DNA of 15,287 bases from Candidatus Thorarchaeota archaeon (GTDB lineage Archaea > Asgardarchaeota > Thorarchaeia > Thorarchaeales > Thorarchaeaceae). This document shows positions 6,781 to 14,321 of the stretch, piece by piece. Where the stretch lies: positions 1-15,287 of the forward strand of contig JAEOUL010000219.1 of assembly GCA_016839345.1 (NCBI GenBank), given 5' to 3'. Both the position numbers and the translations under genes were made by a program. Each line of letters begins with the position of its first letter. The first letter of the stretch is position 1. Below the pieces are notes generated by a model. It ran no database searches and was not told the DNA's origin. It worked only from the letters and a program-made list of their open reading frames with translations.

Positions 6781-9700
6781 TTTGAGCCACCTTCACGGCG
6801 TTGTTTTATTGCATAGATGACTACTCCTGCGACGAGTAGTGCAGCTCCAATTGTTACTACTGTAAAATCCTGCACGACTGTTAGAGTAGCGAAATTCATC
6901 TCAGCATCAGGTACCTCCTGACCTATAGCAATTGCGTACACTTCATGACTCCCCATTTGGAAGTTAGATGGGGAGAAGTCAAATCGGTACACACCAGTAC
7001 CACTTGTTAGAGTTAGATTTAGCCAAGTACCAGATTCTGCATGAAATGCGATATAGACAAGGTATGCTAGTGCAAATCCCTCAAGCCTGACCTCACCAGA
7101 AACTCGATCCGCTACAAAGAGACCAACTCTAACAACATCCTGATCTAATGACCCACCTGAAAAAGCAAGCTGGGGTCCAATCTGAGTGGAGAGAAATATT
7201 GGTGGCAAGACCAGTGTAGATCCTTCTGACGTCAGATTAAGTAGTAGACTATTGATGTATTCATCTCCAATGAGATTCTCTGGTATGGTTATTGTGAATT
7301 CAGAATATCCAGTACGAGAGGATGAGTTGAGAATGTTCAAAGGACCATCAACAATATTCCAATCTACAGTTACTTGGCTTATTGGCGTGTCTCGGTCTAG
7401 AATTTCCAAGTGTGTTAACATTGAGTCACCACCAAATTCCAATGAAATGTCAGACATCAATGGAGGAAGGAAATCGATTAGAGTTCCGGACACAGTTTGA
7501 TCAGCGTTACTCAGAGTTGAGTTATGTGTCGATATTGAAATATCACCACGTGTACCAGGTGTCACTCCATCAATTCTGAGAAGAACTGCACTCGCATTGG
7601 TCCACCATGTTGATATCAAAGAAGAAGAACCATATGCGCTACCTTCCCATTCGAAGACCTCAGACACACCACCAGTGATATTGACAACGATATCAGCTCC
7701 ATTAACGCCTGTTCCAATGTCGGAGTCTGAATCCCATCCAACACTAAGAACATTTGTACCTTGATAGTCAGGAGTTGTTCGGGTTTTAATTGCCAAACCA
7801 AGTGTGTCATTATCAATGAACACTTTGACTCCCGTGATATCTAATCCTCCAGAAAGGGAAAGATCATCTGAATCGGTAATCAGATCATCAATTCCACTCC
7901 AACTTGTTAGAGGCGAATCATCAACAGCTGGAGATTGAAGAACTTGTCTTACTGACCAGAGGGCATCAACAAGTCCATGACCCCATAATGGGGAAGGGAT
8001 TTCGTAATGCGCAGTTTGCCCACCAGCTCCATTTACCAAAGCGGAATAGTCCAACCATGCAGAATCTTCATCTGATGCTTGACGAATTAGAGCTAAAGCA
8101 CCAGCAACATGAGGGGATGCCATGCTTGTACCGTCTCTGCGAATCCAGAGAGGTGAAGTAATTGTCTGCGTAGCCGCTCGGATATCGTATCCTGGAGCTG
8201 CTACTGTTGGTTTTGGAGTGCCATCCACTCTTGGGCCACGGCTTGATGAAGCGAGTATATTAGTAGAAGATTCACTATAAGCAGAAACAGTCACAGCCAT
8301 ATCAGCAGTTCCTGGAGAGCTAATGGTTCGTCCTGAATCAATATTGCTATCAAAGGTGAGTTGAGTTGTGTCCCAGTCACCATCCCAGGCGAACCCATCA
8401 ATCCAGACAGGAGAGCCTGCACTATTCTTGACTGTCACGGTCCAGATTCCATCTGACCAATCATGGTCTTGCGTCGAGAGCTGGATGATTATGTTGTTCA
8501 GACCTCGTACGTTAATGTCTGCAAAGACATAGGCTGAAAGATGTTCTTCCGCAAGAACCCAGGAGTGACTAGCGATATTCGAAAACACTCCCAATTCAAT
8601 TTGCTCACCAGTTGGAGCAGTAAGAGAGACTTCTTCATCTCTATCAGATGAATGCCAGAGAAGACTGAGGAAGGGGTATGTGGAATAAGATGGATTATTG
8701 ACTTCAAGACTGACCGTACCATTTTCACCGGATGGGGCAAGAAATCGAGCATGTTTGTTCTTATTTCCCAAATTACCCGCTGCAGTGACAGATACAACTC
8801 CATATTTGAGGAATGCCTCTGTTACAGCGAGGTCCTCTAAATCTGTACCATCTAGAAAACCCAAGTATGATGAGAATGACATATTGATGATATCAGCACC
8901 ATTTTCAACTGCGAAATCAATACCATCTATGATATCTGATGATTGAAGTGGGCTCTTGATTACGATGAGATCAGCTCCAGGTGCAACTCCCACATATGAT
9001 GTGAATCCTACTTGACCACCTGCAACAGTCGATGCAACATGCGTGCCATGTCCATTGGTATCTATGACAGATACTCCATAGGTTGTTAGATTAACATCAC
9101 GGATATAGACATTTGATGATTCTTGGTCATAGAGAATCGCAATCTTGCTAACATTAAGCATGACAACATCCTCAACTCCAAGAGTGATGACTGTATCATC
9201 ATTGGCATCTATTCCTCCAATCCACCGATCCCCAGAAACATAGCTAAATCCGCTGATGCCATCGGCGTTTATGTACATGTAATCTGCCGCATAGAGAAAT
9301 GTTGAGCCAACCAATCCGCCAACCGACTCAATCGGGCCTTCGTTCGCATCTGCAACCATATTGTCATTAAGATCTACATAATACTCTCCACTATCTTCGA
9401 TAGTATGATATACTCCGGGAGATGGTTTCCAAAAACTTGGATGTGTCCAAGTCACACCTGTGTCCATGACGGCAACAGTGGTTCCAGAACCATCAACTTT
9501 AGTTCCATCCTTCTCAAGATTAGTCCATACTGTACTAGCTCCTATAGCAGGAACAGATGATGTAATTGAAGGAACAAACTGCTTGGTTCCAGATGTTGCG
9601 CGAAGCAAACCTAGATCTTTCAACAATGTCAGAGAACTAGTATCTGTTACTTCAGCAGAGTATATCTTACCAACATTGACAATTGAAGAACCTCTCCTTG

Positions 9701-9938
9701 TAAAATCAATTCCATGGGATTCAGCTATTCTAATCTCATCCATTGTAAGCTCGTCATCAAACTCTAAGAGTGCAATTGCCCCGTTATCTCCAGAACCTTG
9801 AATTTCCATTCGCAGACGGGATTCTATCAATGGTCCTGTTCCCTCAAGCTGAGTAAGAAGTATCTGAGAAGCTGTACTAGTTTGTACAAAGAAAGCAGGT
9901 GCGAGCAAAATGATCAGAATGAAATATCGTCGGTACAT
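6777..9938 (-). CDS. large membrane-anchored subtilisin-like serine protease (S8) with long catalytic-domain insertions
   Basis: A 1053-residue S8 protease. ATG 9938 has GAGGGA (9944-9949) five bases upstream and opens a signal peptide (MYRRYFILIILLAPAFF). An I9-like propeptide spans about 52-118. Catalytic residues are Asp159 (VAVMDTGVTWTHP), His297 (TNGHGTHVAS), oxyanion Asn389 (TAAGNLGNK) and Ser605 (DGTSMASPHVAGA). Asp-His spacing is 138 residues against about 32 in subtilisin, and the insert includes two acidic EF-hand-like loops (about 189-201 and 244-256) likely to bind calcium. Asn-Ser spacing is 216 residues and includes a beta-rich domain (about 405-535). After the catalytic domain come a DOMON/CBM9-like beta domain (about 700-820, VGWDSDSDIGTG), further beta domains, a membrane helix (about 1024-1044) and a short basic tail. 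I see no cysteine. Many N-x-S/T sequons suggest surface glycosylation. It is the first gene of an operon with the flavoprotein. Confidence 0.93.
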   Translation of the reverse strand: MYRRYFILIILLAPAFFVQTSTASQILLTQLEGTGPLIESRLRMEIQGSGDNGAIALLEFDDELTMDEIRIAESHGIDFTRRGSSIVNVGKIYSAEVTDTSSLTLLKDLGLLRATSGTKQFVPSITSSVPAIGASTVWTNLEKDGTKVDGSGTTVAVMDTGVTWTHPSFWKPSPGVYHTIEDSGEYYVDLNDNMVADANEGPIESVGGLVGSTFLYAADYMYINADGISGFSYVSGDRWIGGIDANDDTVITLGVEDVVMLNVSKIAILYDQESSNVYIRDVNLTTYGVSVIDTNGHGTHVASTVAGGQVGFTSYVGVAPGADLIVIKSPLQSSDIIDGIDFAVENGADIINMSFSSYLGFLDGTDLEDLAVTEAFLKYGVVSVTAAGNLGNKNKHARFLAPSGENGTVSLEVNNPSYSTYPFLSLLWHSSDRDEEVSLTAPTGEQIELGVFSNIASHSWVLAEEHLSAYVFADINVRGLNNIIIQLSTQDHDWSDGIWTVTVKNSAGSPVWIDGFAWDGDWDTTQLTFDSNIDSGRTISSPGTADMAVTVSAYSESSTNILASSSRGPRVDGTPKPTVAAPGYDIRAATQTITSPLWIRRDGTSMASPHVAGALALIRQASDEDSAWLDYSALVNGAGGQTAHYEIPSPLWGHGLVDALWSVRQVLQSPAVDDSPLTSWSGIDDLITDSDDLSLSGGLDITGVKVFIDNDTLGLAIKTRTTPDYQGTNVLSVGWDSDSDIGTGVNGADIVVNITGGVSEVFEWEGSAYGSSSLISTWWTNASAVLLRIDGVTPGTRGDISISTHNSTLSNADQTVSGTLIDFLPPLMSDISLEFGGDSMLTHLEILDRDTPISQVTVDWNIVDGPLNILNSSSRTGYSEFTITIPENLIGDEYINSLLLNLTSEGSTLVLPPIFLSTQIGPQLAFSGGSLDQDVVRVGLFVADRVSGEVRLEGFALAYLVYIAFHAESGTWLNLTLTSGTGVYRFDFSPSNFQMGSHEVYAIAIGQEVPDAEMNFATLTVVQDFTVVTIGAALLVAGVVIYAIKQRREGGSK

Positions 9939-10188
9939 CAGAGTCCCTCTAGAGTAGTGGCTATGTCGTTCTAGATGTTCAACTGATATGCGTTTCTGTT
10001 AAACTATTGTATGTAGGTAGAAAACAAGACATTGAGTAATAGCAATTACTCCAGACTACACTTCATTTGTTGTCGCATCTGAATGTCAAGAAGCAGAAAT
10101 CATTGTGAAGAAGGTATTCTCAAAAGCAGCACTCTCACAGGGCTTATAACTATTTAATTGGAACAGAAGTCGATACGGAGCACATTCT
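9939..10188. promoter_or_regulatory. divergent promoter region with a dyad between protease 2 and the GTPase
   Basis: Both neighbours are transcribed outward from this 250-base segment. GAGTAAT (10034-10040) and ATTACTC (10045-10051) form a perfect 7-base inverted repeat around AGCA, a candidate operator or small hairpin about 96 bases from the protease start. CATATCAG in the minus reading (9983-9990) could be the TATA element of the protease operon. On the plus side, CTTATAAC (10143-10150) precedes the GTPase. No convincing gene is present; a 24-codon frame ending near 10156 has no support. Confidence 0.45.
10143..10157 (+). promoter_or_regulatory. TATA-like element of the GTPBP1-like gene
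   Basis: CTTATAACTATTTAA lies about 35-45 bases upstream of ATG 10189, followed by the Shine-Dalgarno GGAG (10177-10180) eight bases before the start. This is the clearest TATA-like sequence in the window and implies a short leader of roughly 15-20 bases. Position and composition are seen; activity is inferred. Confidence 0.45.
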
Positions 10189-11853
10189 ATGACAACCCCC
10201 GATGAGATTCATAAGATTCTCAGAATTGGAGAAAATCGGAACACTGAGTTCAAGAGGAAGCTTACACGTGCAGACTTGAAAACTGAGAGAAAACAAAAGT
10301 TAGTCACACGTATCCGGTTCATGACATGTGAGAATCCTTTCGAAGGAGTCTTCTTAATTGGTATTGAGGATATTGGGGGAAAGGAGTGGAAGATTCATGG
10401 CATTTCTGAGAATTCACTTAAGACATCAGGTGAAGTACTCTCAGAACTCTGTCTAGAGGCGGCCGTCGAGATTGTAGAAGAGGAAAGAGTTGAAACCCCC
10501 CAAGGAATGGTCGGAATATTTCTATTGAAACGTCTTGCAGATGATGAAGTCAAAGAAACCTGCTCAATCAATGTAGCAGGAAGAGTGAACTCAGGTAAAT
10601 CGAGTCTCATTGGTGCACTTGTGACTGGCAAACCTGACAATGGAAGTGGAAGTGCTCGATCATTTCTTCTGATACATCCACAAGAGATCACTCGAGGTCA
10701 GACCGCGGATATTCATTTGGCGTTTATGGGATTTGATGCAGAAGGAAATACAGTCTATCCAGATAATCCACTCAGCAAGGAGGATTCTGCGCGTGTTCTT
10801 GACCAATCTGCGAAGGTTATAACTTTCTTTGATGCTCCAGGTCATAAGGAATATAGCAAGACTATGATTAGATCTATTCTTGGTGCTGATTCTCAGTATG
10901 GCCTAATTCTTATTCCCGGTCCAGAGGAAGCATATCTGATTCGACAAGAAGAGCAAAATTTTGGTATTCCACGACTTGACGAGATAACACGAGAGCATCT
11001 GATTCTAATGTCGAGTCAAGGTACTCCCTTCATTGTGATGATTTCAAAAACTGACAAGACAAGTCGAGAGGACCTCGAGCTTGTGATGAGTGTTGTCAGA
11101 AGAAGTCTCAAAGATGCAGGTCGGATTCCAGTCACAGTCAGAAGTGCTAAAGAAATACCTCCTGTTGTTAGAGAACTTGGCAATGACATCATAGTGCCAT
11201 TGATTCAGACTTCCGCAATAAATCCCTCATCACTCGAACTTATAACGCAGTTACTCAGAAGCCTTCCATCAAATTCCAGACATTCTTCATTGACTGACCC
11301 AGCTCGTGCATATGTTGACAAGGTCTATCGAGGAATAAAAGGTACAAATATAGTGGTCACAGGAACAGTCAAGTCAGGAGTCTTCAAAAAAGGGCAGTCT
11401 TTGAGAATTGGTCCGGATTCTGGAAATCAGTTTCAAGACGGGCGTTTATTCAGCATTGAGATGTTCAAGAAGAGAATCAGCACAGTCAGAGCTGGAGACC
11501 TGTTTGGTTTTGATATCAAGGATGTAGATAAACACCTAGTTCGAAGAGGTCAGATGATTGTAGACCCTGACGAAGACATAGATAGTTGCAGGATTTTCGA
11601 GGCAAACATTGTTGTTACAAGACATCCTACAAAAATATCCGTGGGCTACTCACCTGTCCTTCAATGCCATACCATCCAACAGACAGTAATCTTGAAGAAG
11701 ATCTATGATGCCGAATTCCTAAGTGTTGGAGATTTTGCACGAGTGCGTTTGGAGTTTATGTCATCACCTGAAGCAGTCACAATCGATGATAAGATTGTTC
11801 TCAGAGAGGCCAATACAAGAGCTATTGGAACCATTGTGAAGATAATCAAATAG
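10189..11853 (+). CDS. GTPBP1-family translational GTPase with N-terminal AlbA/Schlafen-like domain
   Basis: A 554-residue GTPase of the GTPBP1/GTPBP2 group (COG5258-like), relatives of EF-1A. G1 is GRVNSGKS (131-138), G2 the Thr172 region (EITRGQT), G3 DAPGH (215-219), G4 SKTD (286-289) in place of NKxD, and G5 TSA (341-343). Domains 2 and 3 follow (about 365-554). The C-terminus REANTRAIGTIVKIIK and FEANIVVTRHPTKIS match human GTPBP1 closely as I recall it, as do DNGSGSAR and GFDAEGN around switch I. Residues 14-75 resemble an AlbA_2/Schlafen nucleic-acid-binding domain (GENRNTEFK, then FLIGIEDIGG). Eukaryotic relatives act on stalled ribosomes and mRNA decay, so an archaeal role in ribosome or RNA surveillance is plausible but inferred. 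Start ATG 10189 has GGAG 8 bases upstream. The 3' end overlaps the convergent orphan gene by 8 bases. Confidence 0.93.
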   Translation: MTTPDEIHKILRIGENRNTEFKRKLTRADLKTERKQKLVTRIRFMTCENPFEGVFLIGIEDIGGKEWKIHGISENSLKTSGEVLSELCLEAAVEIVEEERVETPQGMVGIFLLKRLADDEVKETCSINVAGRVNSGKSSLIGALVTGKPDNGSGSARSFLLIHPQEITRGQTADIHLAFMGFDAEGNTVYPDNPLSKEDSARVLDQSAKVITFFDAPGHKEYSKTMIRSILGADSQYGLILIPGPEEAYLIRQEEQNFGIPRLDEITREHLILMSSQGTPFIVMISKTDKTSREDLELVMSVVRRSLKDAGRIPVTVRSAKEIPPVVRELGNDIIVPLIQTSAINPSSLELITQLLRSLPSNSRHSSLTDPARAYVDKVYRGIKGTNIVVTGTVKSGVFKKGQSLRIGPDSGNQFQDGRLFSIEMFKKRISTVRAGDLFGFDIKDVDKHLVRRGQMIVDPDEDIDSCRIFEANIVVTRHPTKISVGYSPVLQCHTIQQTVILKKIYDAEFLSVGDFARVRLEFMSSPEAVTIDDKIVLREANTRAIGTIVKIIK

Positions 11854-13540
11854 CTCCATCAGTCCAAGTAACTACAAAATCATCTGCTGAGAATGGTTGT
11901 TCAACACGTATGACGTTCCTCTGAGATTTTGCAGAAACAATAGGCCAAAGAGTCAATTTTTCTGTAAGTATAGAATCGAGAAAAGCGGCTTTCCAACTGC
12001 CAGGAGCTGATACAACAGCAATTGCTTCAGATTCAGTGTTAAAGATAGTTGCTTCCAAACAATAGGAGTGAGTACTGTGAAGAACATTCTCATATTCACC
12101 ACATATCAGGAAGTCCGGGTTGATTCCAATATGATTGAAACTAGGCACAAGTGCGATTTTCCCCATCTTGAGTAAACTATCAACTACTTGGGGGGAGCCA
12201 ACTAATGTATTAGACAACACTTCCAAGTTACCAGAGATGAGACGTTCCAATACTGCTTGTTCATTTCTCTTCAATTCTTTATCAGAGAATTCAACCTTTG
12301 TTTCGAATGTTGCAATGGGTTTTTTCAATATGCCTAGCTTCTCTAACGCCTGTCGAACAATGTCTTTTCCATGTGAAAACAATCCTCCGGACGAAGGATA
12401 GACATCTTCAAGATTCAACCAATATTCGATTGAAAGGACAGCAGAATCACCAGTTTCCCCTATTGAGAAAATGCGCGAGGCACTTGCATCAACAAAGTCC
12501 ACCTCAACCCAAGAAGACTCATCAGATTTGTCAAATGATGAGAACAGATGAATATCCAGAGATATCGGATCACAAATTACTCGAGGCGCTAAATGTATCG
12601 ACTCAAGTGTGTGTCGTCGAGCTTCTAGCTTGCGTGGTTTTTCGAGTGTTCTACAAAATCCTTGAATTATGTGATATTCTTCAGTTCCAATAGAAACTTG
12701 TAAGCTATTGTGAATAACACTAAAAGCTTGTAACCAATCATCTATCTTCATGTTCTTTGGCACTTGTTTTAGTAGAGATAGAATTCTACTGAAACCTTCA
12801 TTTGAATAGCACTCAATATGTGCAATCAGGTGATTTACTATAGAGAGTAAATCTGAACTTTTACTTATCTTCCTCCATTTCTCAAGCATTGCTTTCTTTT
12901 CTGCACCTTTCAATAAAGCCAATGAAACCGCATTTCCAACTGCGCTAGATATATCGAAGTTCACAGTCTTGGCTTCAAGTAATGTTAAGAAAGCTGAACG
13001 TGTGATTATTCCTTTTGCAAATTTCTCAGCCAGCGCGGCTTCTTCAAAAAGGAATTCACCATCATCACTAATTTGTAATCCAAACGATTGTGTGGAGGGT
13101 ACGAGTGGAAATCGTGTAATGAAAATATCAGGAAATGGTGGTTCACTACTCGCCACAAACCTTGATAATCGGCGGATTGATTTGGATAGTGTGTTTCTAA
13201 GATCTTCTGTTGCTTCAATTCGTAACTCTTCAGGAGTCAATTCTTTTGGTTTCTCGAATTTCGCAATTAGTTTTGATGCACGGCGAATCTTGCCATACAT
13301 TGAGACTTCAATATTTTCTCCAATAAGCATGACACCAGCAGCATTGAAGAAGTAGACACGTACTCTATCTAACGAAACAACTGCTACTAGGTAAGTGATT
13401 CCTTTCAGTTTACTGAAATGTTTCCGAATCACAGCAGCTTTAACTCGAAGCACTTCAACTGCAGCAGCCCCAGTTTCTCTGAACTGCCGCTCACCGAACG
13501 CTGCAATCTCCTTTGGAACCTCTCTAGCACTTCGGGTCAA
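11846..13540 (-). CDS. 564-residue orphan cytosolic protein, function unknown
   Basis: I recognise no family. The frame begins with TTG 13540; the choice is supported by GGAGG (rc of 13548-13552) seven bases upstream and by the absence of any nearby in-frame ATG. There is no signal peptide or membrane helix. The N-terminus is helical and basic (VLRVKAAVIRKHFSKLKG), followed by a two-strand hairpin (GITYLVAVVSLDRVRVYFF, VMLIGENIEV), an amphipathic basic helix rich in R and L (about 115-130), and a long mixed region. A second part from about residue 350 is strand-rich (SSWVEVDFVDASASRIF, ATIFNTESEAIAVVSAPGSW). A two-part architecture is likely. It is convergent with the GTPBP1-like gene (8-base overlap) and divergent from the 51-residue microprotein. 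GCTTATCTTTATC in the minus reading (13579-13591) is a TATA-like element about 40 bases before the start. It could be lineage-specific. Confidence 0.85.
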   Translation of the reverse strand: MTRSAREVPKEIAAFGERQFRETGAAAVEVLRVKAAVIRKHFSKLKGITYLVAVVSLDRVRVYFFNAAGVMLIGENIEVSMYGKIRRASKLIAKFEKPKELTPEELRIEATEDLRNTLSKSIRRLSRFVASSEPPFPDIFITRFPLVPSTQSFGLQISDDGEFLFEEAALAEKFAKGIITRSAFLTLLEAKTVNFDISSAVGNAVSLALLKGAEKKAMLEKWRKISKSSDLLSIVNHLIAHIECYSNEGFSRILSLLKQVPKNMKIDDWLQAFSVIHNSLQVSIGTEEYHIIQGFCRTLEKPRKLEARRHTLESIHLAPRVICDPISLDIHLFSSFDKSDESSWVEVDFVDASASRIFSIGETGDSAVLSIEYWLNLEDVYPSSGGLFSHGKDIVRQALEKLGILKKPIATFETKVEFSDKELKRNEQAVLERLISGNLEVLSNTLVGSPQVVDSLLKMGKIALVPSFNHIGINPDFLICGEYENVLHSTHSYCLEATIFNTESEAIAVVSAPGSWKAAFLDSILTEKLTLWPIVSAKSQRNVIRVEQPFSADDFVVTWTDGAI

Positions 13541-13578
13541 AATGAAGCCTCCAGTCTAGTGTTTGAAGGTTCATCCTG

Positions 13579-13591
13579 ATAAAGATAAGCA
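13579..13591 (-). promoter_or_regulatory. TATA-like element of the 564-residue orphan gene
   Basis: GCTTATCTTTATC in the minus reading sits about 40-50 bases upstream of TTG 13540 and resembles the GCTTATAAC preceding the GTPase gene. With the GGAGG ribosome site at 13548-13552 it gives a coherent promoter, leader and start layout. Inferred from sequence and spacing only. Confidence 0.35.
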
Positions 13592-13649
13592 CGCAGTGCC
13601 ATATACGACATCCTTAACTCTATTTACATTCCAAAAACATTGACAAAAC

Positions 13650-13805
13650 ATGCAATTCGACATGACTATGCTAATCATCTGGTGGGTGGTTCCCATTGTT
13701 ATTCTTGGAGGCCGGGCAGGTTTAGCAGGTTATCGTGCCAAAAAGAAGCGAGATGAATTAAGAAGACTTGAAGAGAGTTCCACTCCATTTACGCGTGAAA
13801 TCTAA
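13650..13805 (+). CDS. 51-residue single-pass membrane microprotein
   Basis: A short plus-strand frame starting MQFDMTM, with one hydrophobic segment at about residues 7-27 (LIIWWVVPIVILGG onward), then a strongly basic, helical, cytoplasmic-type tail AKKKRDELRRLEE and ending FTREI. The ordering of membrane helix then positive charges follows the positive-inside rule with the N-terminus outside. It fills the only gap between two opposed genes. There is no Shine-Dalgarno before ATG 13650, but CTATTTACA (13620-13628) is a TATA-like element 22-30 bases upstream, which suits a leaderless message. Internal ATGs at residues 5 and 7 are alternatives. Its 3' end lies 12 bases from the convergent gene's stop. 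Function is unknown; it might be an accessory subunit or membrane tether. Confidence 0.6.
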   Translation: MQFDMTMLIIWWVVPIVILGGRAGLAGYRAKKKRDELRRLEESSTPFTREI

Positions 13806-13817
13806 TTGCTATGTTAA

Positions 13818-14294
13818 TTAAGCAACTACTTCATCTGATTCGTACATTGGCATGAGGATATCCCTTGTTGGTGTTGTATTCATTACAACATCAAGAGTTT
13901 CATCATTCCGCAATAGGATGCAACCCAAGAACTCGTACTCGAATTTGTCAAGACGAATGTTCACACCTCTTCTAGGTACTTGAGTTAGAAGAAGAATAAT
14001 TGAAAAATTCCCCCGAGGAAGTTGGTTTAGAATACCCCGTTTCATATCAGGCTCAAGTTCTCCCTCAAGTTGCTTGGTCATAATTCCCCGTTCGATGAAG
14101 TTGTATCGGATTCGCTCAAAATCGCCACTTGAACTCTTTTTGGGGCGAATAAATGAGATTGAGTATCCAAGACGTTTTAGAGAATTGTATCCGATGAGTG
14201 TTCGAAATAATGGAGGACTAAGAGATTCGAGCTCAACTTTACGAAGTTCGACAATCTCACCATTTCTTCGTACTTTCAAGTTCATCGAGATCAC
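13818..14294 (-). CDS. 158-residue protein of unknown function, last gene of the alkyltransferase operon
   Basis: I do not recognise the family. The frame begins with GTG 14294, with GAGGGG about 12 bases upstream; ATG 14285 (residue 4) is an alternative. The protein is basic and strand-rich, without signal peptide or membrane helix. Notable segments are MNLKVRRNGEIVELRKVELE, LFRTLIGYNSLKRLGYSI, FSIILLLTQVPRRGV and KFEYEFLGCILLRNDETLDV, the last with the single cysteine. The acidic C-terminus reads YESDEVVA. It lies 27 bases downstream of the alkyltransferase stop on the same strand, so it is probably cotranscribed with it. Whether it shares a role in DNA repair cannot be told from the sequence. 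A compact alpha/beta or beta-barrel domain is a reasonable guess. Confidence 0.75.
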   Translation of the reverse strand: MISMNLKVRRNGEIVELRKVELESLSPPLFRTLIGYNSLKRLGYSISFIRPKKSSSGDFERIRYNFIERGIMTKQLEGELEPDMKRGILNQLPRGNFSIILLLTQVPRRGVNIRLDKFEYEFLGCILLRNDETLDVVMNTTPTRDILMPMYESDEVVA

Positions 14295-14321
14295 ACTTCT
14301 ATGTAGGTCCCCTCACAGTAA

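Noticed and set aside
9460..9801. 113-codon plus-strand frame
   Set aside because: It is antisense to the well-supported 1053-residue protease gene and its product is a compositional shadow.
10090..10158. 24-codon frame upstream of the GTPase gene
   Set aside because: It has no ribosome site or recognisable feature and overlaps the likely TATA element.
12298..12693. 131-codon plus-strand frame
   Set aside because: It is antisense to the 564-residue gene; the product has no recognisable features and the opposite strand has better start signals.
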